Assembly (NCBI RefSeq): GCF_964031085.1
Contig: NZ_OZ035001.1
Span: 186,001-250,000, forward strand
Reading direction: 5' to 3'
DNA: 64,000 bases
DNA from: Spiroplasma endosymbiont of Asaphidion curtum
GTDB taxonomy: Bacteria > Bacillota_I > Bacilli_A > Mycoplasmatales > Nriv7
Of the stretch, positions 19,734 to 28,829 are shown piece by piece; within the stretch, counting starts at the first letter, position 1; every line of letters starts with the position of its first letter. The translations under genes were made by a program, and so were the position numbers. The notes beneath the pieces were generated by a model, which had not been told where the DNA came from, made no database searches, and saw only the letters and a list, made by a program, of their open reading frames with translations.

Positions 19734-20682
19734 TATTTCGTCCTACCTTACCATAAATTCTTTTGCCTAATAAGCGCAACACAATAACTAATAATAAAAT
19801 TATAAATCCTAAAAATACTGAAATTGCAGCTGCTAAACCAAAATTAGCACCTTGAAAAAAATATGCTTCAATAATAGAAGATATTAAAGTAATTTTTTCT
19901 TGTCCCATATACTTAACAACAATTAAACTTGTTGCCGCTTGTAATAACATAAAAATAATTCCGGTAATAATTCCTGGCATTGAATAACGAAAAGTAATTC
20001 TTCAAAATGTTTGATAAGGACTAGCACCTAAATCTTTGCTCGCTTCAATTCAACTACGATCCATTTTATCCAAACTATTAAATATAGGAATAATAACAAA
20101 AGGAATAAACATATAAATCATTCCAATAACGATTGCTATTGGTGTTCCTAATAAATGCACATTAGTTATTCTTTCAATTAAATCAAACATTGTTTTTAAA
20201 CCAATAGTTTTTACTAACATATTAATTCAAATTGGTAATGTTACTAATATTCAAATATTTTTTGATACTAATTTTGACTTTGAAAAGGCCATTAAATATG
20301 CTACTGGATAACCAATAAGAATGGCAAAAAATGTCGCAACAGTTGCATATAATAGTGAACGACCTAATGATGCTAAAAATGATTGCTCATAAAAAAAACT
20401 TTTAAAATTATTTATTGTAAAATCAAAAATTAAAACATCATTAGTAGGACTAATTAGCGAATATAGTAAGAGAATAAAAAGTGGTGCAACAATTAATAAT
20501 ATCATTAAAATAACATAAGGAATCATTAATGGAACTCAACTATTATTATTTTTTTTAATAAAACGATTTTCCTTAATATTTTGTAAATTCTTTTTAAAAT
20601 TTTCTTGTAATCATTGAAAACGAATTTTGACATTATGTGTTATCCGACTAAAAAAGTTATTTTTATCTTTATTTTTTTTCAT
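19726..20682 (-). CDS. potB: polyamine ABC transporter permease PotB (318 aa)
   Basis: A binding-protein-dependent inner-membrane permease with about six membrane segments after a basic ~45-residue N-terminus. The ABC-coupling motif is EASKDLGASPYQTFWRI. It pairs with the PotC half to form the channel for spermidine/putrescine, energised by PotA. Its ATG follows the potA stop by one base, and its stop overlaps the next start, so translation is probably coupled. Intact with TGA as Trp. Confidence 0.88.
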
Positions 20683-20683
20683 C

Positions 20684-21748
20684 TTATTCAACCTCTTTTC
20701 ACATTACATGAATGTCTTCTACTGACCACCTAACACCAACTTTTTTACCAACAATAACTGTATCTGTTGAATGCACAAGAAAACTTAGTCTTCGAGTTAC
20801 AATAACAATTTCTCAATAAACACCTTTAAAAGTTACACTCTTAACGGTACCACGAAAATATCCACTCTTTTCACCAACAATATCAATATCTTCCGGACGA
20901 ATTACAATATCAATATTAGTTTCATTAGTACCATATCCTTTATCTAAACAACGAAAATCACGACCATCAAAATGAACTAAATTATCATGAACAAATACTG
21001 CATTTTCAATAATATTTGATGCTCCAACAAATTTAGCTGTTCATTTATTTTCTGGTTCATTATAAATATTTTCTGGACTTCCTACTTGTTGAATTTGTCC
21101 TTCATTCATAACAACAATCCGATCAGACATTGTAAATGCTTCTTCTTGATCATGAGTTACTAAAATAAAAGTAATATCTAAATCATTTTGTAATCGTTTT
21201 AATTCTAACTGCATTTGTTGTCTTAATTTTAAATCTAAAGCTGCTAATGGTTCATCTAATAATAAAACTTTAGGTTTATTAACTAATGCTCTCGCAATTG
21301 CTACGCGTTGTTTTTGACCACCAGATAATTCATCAATATCTTTATCTTGAAAACCAACTAAATTAACTAATTCCAATGCTTCTAAAACTGCCTTTTTAAT
21401 AACATCAATTTTTAATTTTTTAATTTTTAAACCATAAGCAACATTTTCATAAACATTCAAATGTGGAAATAACGCATAATTTTGAAAAATTGTATTAATT
21501 TTGCGTTTATGAATTGGTACCCGAAGCATATTCTGACTTTCAAAAAGAATTTCACCACTATTAGGGTCATCAAAACCACCAATAATTCTTAAAGTAGTAG
21601 TTTTTCCACAACCACTTGGTCCCAATAAAGTAATAAATTCACCAGCTTTAATATTTAAACTAATTCCCTTTAAAACTACTTCACCAGAAAAATCTTTCGT
21701 AATATTTCGTAATTCTAAAATATTAGGTTTAATTACTGTATCAATCAT
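20684..21748 (-). CDS. potA: polyamine ABC transporter ATPase PotA (354 aa)
   Basis: The cytoplasmic ATPase of the spermidine/putrescine importer. Walker [11 protein letters not shown]-loop [10 protein letters not shown], signature LSGGQKQR, Walker [12 protein letters not shown] and switch His in THDQEEA are all present in the first ~200 residues. A C-terminal regulatory domain follows (IRPEDIDIV). The ATG at 21748 is preferred because AGGAGTG lies just upstream; a longer in-frame start at 21808 would overlap the regulator gene. 354 aa is normal. Confidence 0.9.
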
Positions 21749-21780
21749 TTTTTCAACACTCCTAAATAGTAAATATCTTT

Positions 21781-22320
21781 TTAAAACCTTGGTGGTGTTG
21801 TAATTCAAAGAACTTTACTGTCACCATTTAACATATTATTTTTTAAATAATGTTCTTCATTAACTTCTAAATGAAAAGCATCGCCAGTATTGGCAGTAAT
21901 CTGTTTATTGCCAACAATAACAGCGACCCGACCAGTTAAAACTAATCCAAACACTTCGCCAACAAAAGGATTAATTTTTGGCGAACTTTTTCCTGCTTTT
22001 AATGTTATTAAAATTGGTTCCATATTATGAGCTTGACTCGTAGCAATAAGTCACTTAATATGATAATCCGCTTCTTCTAAAATTGACATCGCATCACTAG
22101 AAAACACATAACTTTTATTTTTTTCATCATCTTTAAAAAATTCACTTAAAGAACAATCCAATACCGAAATAATATCTTGTAATGTTTCAATACTTGGTGA
22201 TGTTAAATCTCGTTCCAATTGACTAATAAACCCCTTAGTTAACTCACATCGTTGTGCTAATTCATCAATTGTTAAATCTTGTTTTAATCGTAATGCTTTA
22301 ATTTTCTTACCAATATCCAT
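21781..22320 (-). CDS. XRE-family regulator with cupin domain (179 aa)
   Basis: A transcription factor with an N-terminal helix-turn-helix (residues ~10-60: [20 protein letters not shown]) and a C-terminal cupin domain (from ~100, [19 protein letters not shown]). Such HTH-cupin proteins often sit beside polyamine transport or breakdown genes and sense small ligands. It is first in the operon, 32 bases before potA. An inverted repeat in its leader could be its own operator, which would make the operon autoregulated. The ligand is inferred from context only. Confidence 0.85.
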
Positions 22321-22337
22321 AAAACACCACCATTTTT

Positions 22338-22356
22338 TGTTTAGTATTAGTAAACA
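22338..22356. promoter_or_regulatory. candidate operator of the pot operon
   Basis: TGTTTA and TAAACA form a perfect inverted repeat with a 7-base spacer (GTATTAG). It lies between the promoter -10 and the start of the regulator gene, where a bound repressor would block transcription. Confidence 0.5.
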
Positions 22357-22376
22357 TTAAGTTTAATTACAAAACG

Positions 22377-22404
22377 ATTATATACGATTTTATAGTGATG
22401 TCAA
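22377..22404 (-). promoter_or_regulatory. promoter of the regulator-potABCD operon
   Basis: On the minus strand TTGACA (22404-22399), 16 bases, then TATAAT (22382-22377). Both hexamers are consensus, about 60 bases before the regulator ATG. It is the clearest promoter in the window. Confidence 0.75.
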
Positions 22405-22421
22405 TTAAATTAACAAAGAAA

Positions 22422-22457
22422 AACTAAGAATTATCTAAAAATCCTTAGTTTATTTTT
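22422..22457 (-). terminator. terminator after ankyrin remnant
   Basis: AACTAAG and CTTAGTT pair around a 15-base loop. On the minus strand a run of T follows, so it would end transcription of the ankyrin pseudogene. Confidence 0.6.
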
Positions 22458-22519
22458 ATTTATTTTAAATGATTAAAATCACTGTAAATATTTCTACAAA
22501 TCGTAATTTTTCTTATTTC

Positions 22520-22871
22520 CTAATCATCAGAAAACTGCTTTAGTTGCAATGAATCAATTCCAATATTAGCACCACTATCCAGCAACAATTTAATGAATTC
22601 AATGTCACGATTTCATAATGCATAATAAAGTGGCGTACAATCATTATTATCTTGCATATTTACATCCCACACCCCGCTCCAACAATAATTGAACAATTTC
22701 TAAATTAGACTTTTTAATTGCTAAAATAAGCGATGACCAGCCACCATCCAGTAACAATTCAATAAGTTCAATATTTTCAACTTTTATGGCATAAAAAATT
22801 GGCGACTCGCCTTTATGACTTTTCATATTAATATTAATACCATTATTAAGTAATAATTTAATTGCTTCAAT
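22520..22871 (-). pseudogene. ankyrin-repeat protein, degenerate fragment
   Basis: Repeats such as NIELIELLLDGG, NLEIVQLLLERG and DIEFIKLLLDSGANI mark ankyrin repeats, which mediate protein-protein contacts and in host-associated bacteria often act on host proteins. The 5' end is lost at a MITE. One repeat is shortened by a deletion (GG joined to WSSLI). One extra G near 22673 shifts the frame (ERGV then DVN expected). The frame ends at 22520-22522. Confidence 0.72.
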
Positions 22872-23015
22872 AGACTTGGTACATAACTATAACATTTTGC
22901 ACCTACCAAACTATAAAATTCACTTTCATCTTTATATTTATCTAATATTTGTGCTTCATCTAGAAAATAATATTATCAAAATAGTAGATAAAATTGAGAG
23001 TTATGTACCAAGTCT
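22872..23015 (-). mobile_element. MITE-A copy (144 bp)
   Basis: Perfect 16-bp inverted ends AGACTTGGTACATAAC. Flanks differ (AAT left, ATT right) and belong to unrelated genes, so the element marks a recombination joint between the ankyrin gene and a viral fragment. Confidence 0.85.
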
Positions 23016-23136
23016 ATTGAGTTTTTCTTTTATTTCTAACTAATTGCACTGCCGTTTTCTCGTTGTTAATGTTTGGTGGAATAGTAAAAATGTTATTGAA
23101 ACTAATAGTTAGCACGGTAAATATTTTCATAAACAT
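23016..23136 (-). pseudogene. plectrovirus adsorption protein, first 40 codons
   Basis: MFMKIFTVLTISFNNIFTIP, then RNKR at residues 34-37, closely matching the start of the copy-4 adsorption gene at 61925. It is cut at a MITE-A end, which supplies a stop a few codons later. Confidence 0.75.
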
Positions 23137-23141
23137 TTTTA

Positions 23142-23232
23142 TCACTCCTTTTAAAATATTTTATTTCTCGTTGTTCTTTTTTCTTTAATTTTTTTAATAA
23201 GTCACTCAATACCACAATTTATAATTACATGT
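23142..23232 (-). pseudogene. plectrovirus membrane protein, 3' fragment
   Basis: The last ~25 codons (NCGIEWLIKKIKEKRTTRNKIF) match the end of the 90-aa product at 61637-61909 and lie directly before the adsorption gene fragment, as in copy 4. The 5' part is lost. Confidence 0.7.
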
Positions 23233-23269
23233 AGAAACCATATACATATGACAAGATTTTGGTTTCTAC
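23231..23269. other. viral hairpin, 10-bp stem
   Basis: GTAGAAACCA and TGGTTTCTAC form a perfect 10-bp stem with a 19-base loop. The same structure, with one changed base, is at 40004-40043, next to the same downstream viral sequence. It belongs to the intergenic region of virus copy 2. It may be an origin or terminator element. Confidence 0.5.
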
Positions 23270-23289
23270 AAACTTGCTGTTAATTAATA

Positions 23290-24368
23290 GACTTCTTGCA
23301 TTACTTATTAAAATAATTACAAATTATTTGTAAATAAAAAATACTATATAGTAATTTCTAACTTTTATTAGGTTAATACTTATGGATTTTATTAAATGTG
23401 TAAATTTTGACACAACAAAAAATTATTTATTTAAATTTAATTTTAAATAAATATTTTATGTTATCTATAATTGCAAATTATAAATTGAAGCAATTAAATT
23501 AAATCTTAAACTAAATCGTTTTCTACGATTACGATATTTTTCAGTAATAATTTTAAATTTTTTAAGAATAGCAAAAATATTTTCAATAATAATTCTCATT
23601 TTTGAAATTAATTTATTATTATGTTTTTGTTCTTTATTTAAAGGGTTTTTCTTTGTTTTTTTCTTAGGTATTAGAACATTACTATGAATTTTTTGTATTC
23701 CTTGATAACCATTATCAACTATTAATTTAGTATTTTTTAAAATTGGGATTTTTGATTCTTTAAATAAACAAAAATCATGCTTTTTACCGAGAGAAAAATT
23801 TGTTGCAATAATTATTTTGCTTTCTTTTTCAATAATTACTTGTGTTTTAATAGTGTGTTTTTTCTTTTTTCCTGAATAAGATTGTTTTTGTCTTTTTTTG
23901 GGCGTTGAATGGGTGTTTCTGTAGCATCAATAATAATTGTTTTATCATTAAAATAATCATTTATTAATGCTTTTTTACCAGCAAGTTGTTGAAAATCAGG
24001 ATGTTTGATTAAAATATCTTCAATTCACTTGATATTTCGATAACAACTAGCTTCACTAATATCAAAACTTTTACCAAGATGAAAATAAGTACGATATTCT
24101 CGTCAATATGATAAAGTCATCAATAATCTATTTTCTAATGATAATTTATTATTTTTACCACCTCTTTTAAACTTTTTTAACTCAGCTTCTTTTAAAATAT
24201 TTAACATTTTATTAAAAGTACTTTGCTTTATTCCAGTTAATCGTAATAATTCTTTATCATTAATAAAATTAAATTTATCAAATTTCATAATCTTAAATTC
24301 CTTATAATTTCTATTTTAAATATATTTTATAGGAATTTTGTTTAATAAATAAGTAATGCAAGAAGTCT
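23290..24368 (-). mobile_element. ISL2-type element, complete
   Basis: 1079 bp, a few bases shorter in the AT-rich 3' spacer. Comparison with the uninterrupted sequence at 40050-40070 shows exactly the AAT duplication on insertion. Confidence 0.87.
23465..24288 (-). CDS. ISL2-type transposase, -1 frameshift form
   Basis: Same organisation as 9225-10048: first frame from 24288, seven-A slippery run, second frame to 23465, catalytic DAT, VDNGYQG and IIEN kept. Expected full product is 274 aa. It appears intact, inserted in the leader region of virus copy 2. Confidence 0.8.
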
Positions 24369-24626
24369 AATAAATAAATACGAGCTCATTTATTTATTAC
24401 AAGAAATATAAGGTTAAATTAATATTTATTATTTTTAGTTATGCCTTGTATTTTTTTGTGCCTTGTTGTTGATAAACTAAGTTTTTTAGTAAACGAAGTT
24501 TACTAACAAGTTATGTTAATTTAGTTTAAAGAAAGAGTTTAAAGAGAAATATATTGAACTAAGTTAAAAGACTAAGTTAAATATAACTAAGTTAATATAA
24601 CTAAATATTGTAAGGGTGGTATGTAT
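24369..24626 (+). other. plectrovirus intergenic region: palindromes and iterons
   Basis: No gene. It contains a palindrome centred on GAGCTC (24369-24398), a hairpin TTAGTAAAC/GTTTACTAA with a 3-base loop (24486-24506) and three to four repeats of AACTAAGTTA (24557-24606). The whole stretch is repeated at 40050-40215. Its position before the first viral gene and its repeat content suit a replication origin and promoter region, which is inference. Confidence 0.55.
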
Positions 24627-24959
24627 ATGAGAAATATTGAAAATATTTTTTTAAATACTGAAAAATATCTTTTGAAAGAAACGCAAAATGCAGTACTTAT
24701 TAAAGCACCAGCAATTCCCTGATTGTATGAATCTACTGGTATTTGGTTTTCAAAACGATTTGTTTATAAAGGAAAATATGAGAATTCTATTTGTATCGGA
24801 ATAATTAAAGATGGTGAGTATCAGTTGGTTTTAGTTAATAATAAGAAAGGTCAAGAATCTAGTTTGATTTTAGGTCATGAGTTGTTAGGTTTTTTTGTTG
24901 CGGAGAAAGAGATTGCTAAAAAGGATGTAAGTTTTAATTATTTTAAAAATTCATTTTAA
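24627..24959 (+). CDS. first plectrovirus gene product (110 aa)
   Basis: A 110-aa soluble protein starting MRNIENIFLNTEKYLLKETQ. The ATG at 24627 is 8 bases after AAGGGTGG; the ATG at 24621 is too close. Homologues are 58318-58644 and 33170-33496, and the 3' end is at 1-69. Conserved features are WFxKRFVYKGKYENSICIGII and LLGFF(V/I)AEKE. No known domain is recognised. As the first gene after the origin-like region it could be a DNA-binding or replication protein, which is a guess. Confidence 0.75.
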
Positions 24960-25045
24960 AGGTGTTTTAAGGCATTTTAAGAATAGAGGTAAAGAAAAAT
25001 ATAGTTTAAAAAAATTTAGGTTGGTTTTTAAGGTGTTTAAACGGT

Positions 25046-25065
25046 GCGGAAAGCGTATGCTCCGC
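25046..25065. other. GC-rich viral hairpin, second copy
   Basis: The same 20 bases as at 151-170, in the same place downstream of the first viral gene, while surrounding bases have changed. Conservation supports a function. Confidence 0.5.
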
Positions 25066-25158
25066 CCGTTAATTATCAATGTTAGTTTGAGTTATTTAAC
25101 TAAGTTATTGCATTTTTTGATTTAATGTAGTAAAAAAATTAATTTTGGAGTTTTAGAA

Positions 25159-25498
25159 ATGAAAATGTGAGTTAGTGTGGATGAGCCTGGCAAAGATTAT
25201 TGTCAAGAGTTTATATATTAGACTTGGTACATAACTATAACATTTTATGCCGACTAAACTATAAAATTCATTTTTATCTTTGTATTTATCTAACATTTGT
25301 ATTTCATCTAAAAAATAATTATCAAAATAGTAGATAAAATTAAAGGTTATGTACCAAGTCTATTCTATTAATAAAAAAACCGGATTAGAACAAAAAATTT
25401 GAGCGTCTAAATCTGCAGTTGATTCTGTTAGAACTGATTTAGTTGGTGATAATTGACTTTGTTTTGATTTTGTTGAACATAATTGTTTAAAAAAATAA
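25159..25498 (+). pseudogene. plectrovirus small protein gene split by MITE-A
   Basis: Counterpart of 261-470. The frame MKMWVSVDEPGKDYCQEFIY is broken at 25219 by a MITE and resumes at 25362. Taking out the element and one ATT restores the copy-1 sequence exactly across the joint. The C-terminus also differs (ends LKK). Confidence 0.8.
25220..25361 (+). mobile_element. MITE-A copy with proven target duplication
   Basis: 142 bp, ends AGACTTGG and CCAAGTCT, flanked by ATT on both sides. The uninterrupted site is visible at 310-325, making this a clean empty-site comparison. Confidence 0.9.
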
Positions 25499-25528
25499 AT
25501 TAATTAGAAAATTAAGGAGAAAAGAAAG

Positions 25529-25741
25529 ATGAGTATATTTGGATTAGTGTTTTTTACGATTTTAACATTATTACTAGCATATTATATTGCTGTTAATATT
25601 TATCGGTTTTTTAAAGATAAAAAGAAATATGGTAGTGAAGCAAAACAGCTACCAAAAGATTTTACTTATTCACAACGAATATTTATTGCAAAGTTTAAAC
25701 GAAATTTGTTAGAACAAGATGAAAAAGAAATTAAAAAGTAG
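25529..25741 (+). CDS. plectrovirus single-pass membrane protein (70 aa)
   Basis: Identical in protein sequence to 484-696: one N-terminal membrane segment and a Lys-rich tail. Same ribosome binding site and spacing. Only silent changes separate the copies by eye. Confidence 0.75.
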   Translation: MSIFGLVFFTILTLLLAYYIAVNIYRFFKDKKKYGSEAKQLPKDFTYSQRIFIAKFKRNLLEQDEKEIKK

Positions 25742-25750
25742 GTTTAGAAA

Positions 25751-25900
25751 ATGTTTAAAAAAATAATTATCGAGTTAATTGAATTAATTTATCCAACTAC
25801 CGATTTACCGCCCCAAGTTGTATTTTTGTTTTCAATTTTAATAATTGTAATGCTCTTCTCGGCAATTATTTTTCTACTATTTTGACCTTTTAAGCGGTAA
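25751..25900 (+). CDS. plectrovirus tiny membrane protein (49 aa)
   Basis: Counterpart of 706-855 with one visible change (PTT for PTA). Ends FLLFWPFKR with TGA as Trp. Confidence 0.7.
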
Positions 25901-25905
25901 TTATT

Positions 25906-26136
25906 ATGTTTTTAGTTGCTTGAAAAGATTTAGATTGAGAAATGACAAAATTGTATTTTTGAGATTTGTTTATTCAAATTACAACTATTCCGGCGTGGGT
26001 TTCTGGTAAAGAAATTGATTTAATCAAAGAACCACTTTGACTTTTAATAGCAAATATTGCCTTTTGAATGGTGTTAGTATTCATTGTCTTATTTATGGTT
26101 ATTTTATTTTATAAGGTTAAATCATATTTTGTTTAG
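25906..26136 (+). CDS. plectrovirus membrane protein upstream of coat gene (76 aa)
   Basis: Counterpart of 861-1094, with the middle changed to IQITTIPAWVSGKEIDL. It keeps the C-terminal membrane segment, and the stop overlaps the coat ribosome binding site. Confidence 0.7.
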
Positions 26137-26151
26137 AAAGGGGGTGATTAT

Positions 26152-26394
26152 ATGATTGGAACTTTCTTAGTAGAAGCGACCACGCCTGTGGCTGTCACTG
26201 GTGAACAAGCGGTTACTAACTTATGAAAAGCGTTAATTGGAGCCTTTGGTCACATTTGAACCGATATTATTGGTGGTAATATGCCTAATGTTGTTAATTT
26301 TTTTGCTACATATTGAGTTTTCTTGCTTGGAGTAATTATTGGTTTATTTTTAATTGCTTTCAAAATGTTTGAAAAATTAATGCCCGGCAGATAG
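26152..26394 (+). CDS. plectrovirus major coat protein (80 aa)
   Basis: MIGTFLVEATTPVAVTGEQ, then the same hydrophobic and basic C-terminal part as 1110-1343. The exposed N-terminus is longer by three residues and more varied than the membrane part, as expected for the virion surface. The ribosome binding site is AGAAAGGGGGTGAT. Confidence 0.84.
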
Positions 26395-26422
26395 TAATAA
26401 AAATAAAGAAAGTGTGATTTAA

Positions 26423-27415
26423 ATGATGCTATTGTTTAAGAAAATAAATTTAAGATTATATGATTTTGTCGCTTTAAATCGCACTTTATTTATTATTGCG
26501 TGATTCTATGGTGCGATTTTGTATTATTATAATCCTCAAAGTTGACGAATGTTATTTGATATTATTTATTTATTAATTGCTTTGTATGTTTTATATACTA
26601 AAATTTCTCATTTTTTTGCTCGCCGTAGTTTTATTAATTTCTTATTAAATTCACCCTTAAATTTAGTAATTGGTGCCTTAGGAACTGGGAAAACCGCTTT
26701 AATGGTTTTAGCTTCTTACTTATTAAGTGGTTGAAAAACGATTTCTACTTTTCCGATTACGGATAAACAAATGCTTTCATTAGGGCATATGTCTTTATTA
26801 GATTATAATTATCCGATATTAGAAGAAAAGCATTTGCTGTTATGAGATGAAACTAACTTATTTTTAGAAGGAACTGACTATAAAGAAAATGATAGGGTAA
26901 CCCAAGGGTTACAAGAATATTTCGCTTCGGCTCGCCAATTTACCCACATCGTATTAGCAAGCGGACAACGAGCCGAACATATATGAGTTAAAGTTCGTGA
27001 TATTGCGAATTCAATAATTGTTGGCATTAGAAAAAAACCGGTTAGTATCTTTCGTCCTTATTTACAAGTTATTTATGGCACTTTTAAATCGGTGAGCGAA
27101 TACGAACAATGACGATTAACTTTAATTAATGCTAAAAATGATAAAAAAGGTCGCAAAATCAAGTATCGTAGCATTCCGGAATTAGACATTTATTTCTTTA
27201 AATTGAAAATTCCGATGTCAATCTTAAATCTTTACGATAATAAATATTTATCATTCTTGCGTGAATTAAGTAATCGTGCTTTGAATGATAAATATCAACA
27301 TAAATTTTGAAATGATAATGTAATGGATATTGAAGCATTAGAATATTTAAAAATGGAAAAATTCAGCAAGATACTTACTAAGTTAAAAAATAATCTGAAG
27401 AAGAAAAACAAGTAA
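26423..27415 (+). CDS. Zot-like assembly ATPase of plectrovirus (330 aa)
   Basis: Nearly identical to 1379-2368. P-loop GALGTGKT, then LLWDETNLFLEG. It begins ATG ATG, so either may start. It would power virion export through the cell membrane. Intact. Confidence 0.84.
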
Positions 27416-27428
27416 AGGGGTTTAAAAA

Positions 27429-27755
27429 ATGGAAAACTTAGAAAAAATGGCCAGCTTGATTGGCGATATGTTTTATAAAGTTTTTGATTTAATTTGAATT
27501 TTAACCATTCCTGGAACAGATATTCGCATTATTATTTTTCCGCTAATTATGCTTGTGATAAATCTTGTAATTGGTGGCATTTTAGGTATTCATATTGAAC
27601 GACCAAAAGTTGGTTTTCATAAAAAATATCGAAAATCAGTTGCTAATTGAGGAACTAAAAAACAATCATCTAGTGGTCCAATTAAGAAATTTAGTGGTAA
27701 TAGTCCTAAAAACAGACCGTGAGTTGACCAACACGGACGGCGAATAAAAAGGTAG
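27429..27755 (+). CDS. plectrovirus membrane protein with basic tail (108 aa)
   Basis: Counterpart of 2381-2707. Membrane segment kept; several changes fall in the basic tail (for example KQSSSGPIKKFSG). It follows the ATPase gene by 13 bases. Confidence 0.7.
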
Positions 27756-27764
27756 GTTTAGAAA

Positions 27765-28010
27765 ATGTTTAAATTAATAATATTATTTATTCTTGTTGCT
27801 GTTTTTTCTATTTTTGCTTTAAACGACTTTTTAGGTTTATGAGCCTATGTGCGTGAGGGTTTAGAATATTTTAATAAAGTTCTATCAAGTAATATTAAAA
27901 TTTTAGATTTGTTTAAACCAATGATAAGGTTATTTTCCCAACATCCGATTTTCCAAATTTTAGGAACGATTTGTATTTTATCAACCATATATTTAATTTT
28001 AAGGAGTTAA
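27765..28010 (+). CDS. plectrovirus double-membrane-segment protein (81 aa)
   Basis: Counterpart of 2717-2962, almost identical, with the LDLFKPM...FSQHP motif between two hydrophobic segments. Confidence 0.7.
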
Positions 28011-28013
28011 AAA

Positions 28014-28400
28014 ATGAAAAAGTTAAAGAAAATATTAAGTATTAAATGATTTAAAAGCATTTTAGGTTTTATGCGTTTTTTTATTATATTTCATACTGTT
28101 ATGGTTATAATTTGAGTATTTTTAACAAGAATTCGAACTAACACAGTTGAGTTTTTTAAAGATTTTATATTGTTTGATTTTCAAAATGTATTTTTTAAAG
28201 TGTATTTTTGATTATTAATGGTTTATTTGTTAATGACAGTTGTTAAGTTAATTATTAAGCGTTTTTATTTTAATAAAGTAGTTAGAAAACATCAAAAAGA
28301 AGTTATTAATATTTCTGAATGTCCATTATATTATGAATATAAATTTTCTCATGCTTTTAAAGCAATAAAAGAGAGTTTTAAGTCGTGAAGAGATGAATAA
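28014..28400 (+). CDS. extra plectrovirus membrane protein (128 aa)
   Basis: A 128-aa protein absent from virus copy 1. Two hydrophobic segments (about residues 18-42 and 65-88) lie between basic flanks. It sits between the 81-aa gene and the adsorption gene, where copy 4 has a different two-segment protein (61267-61659), and it overlaps the adsorption start by 8 bases. That slot looks variable between viruses. Function unknown. Confidence 0.68.
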
Positions 28401-28749
28401 GATTATTTCTTGATTTATTATAATGTTTATTGGTTTAGTTCCTCTAGGTGCCTTCTTTGATACAAAACAACCACCTAAACCTAATATGGAACAATTTTTT
28501 ATGAAACGAGAAAAACGAGCTACAAATCCCAGTCAATGTGGTAATAGTTGTAATTTTGAGTTTTCTGAAATTTTGAATAGTAGTTTTACTCCTTCAACTT
28601 ATAATTTAAAAGACGGATGATTAGATGTTGCTTTTGTTAAAAATCAATTACCTAATGATTTGGGCCCTGTTGGTAATTATATTTATTGGTCTATCGTAAA
28701 AACTGTTCGTGATTTTTATGAAAAAAATTTTACTAGTATTGAACATAAT
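28393..28749 (+). pseudogene. plectrovirus adsorption protein, truncated by IS
   Basis: The first ~118 codons of a pIII-like gene. The signal segment and MKREKRATNPSQCG are nearly the same as in 2988-4844, but from about residue 50 the sequence is unrelated. That is expected if the receptor-binding part has been swapped. Cut at AAT by the ISL2-type copy at 28750; the rest of this virus is not found on the other side. Confidence 0.75.
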
Positions 28750-28829
28750 AGACTTCTTGCATTACTTATTTATTAAACAAAATTCCTATAAAATATATTT
28801 AAAATAGAAATTATAAGGAATTTAAGATT

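Noticed and set aside
24557-24606. Short regular repeats resembling a CRISPR array
   Set aside because: Units are about 10 bases with hardly any spacer and no cas genes nearby; they fit iterons in a viral intergenic region.
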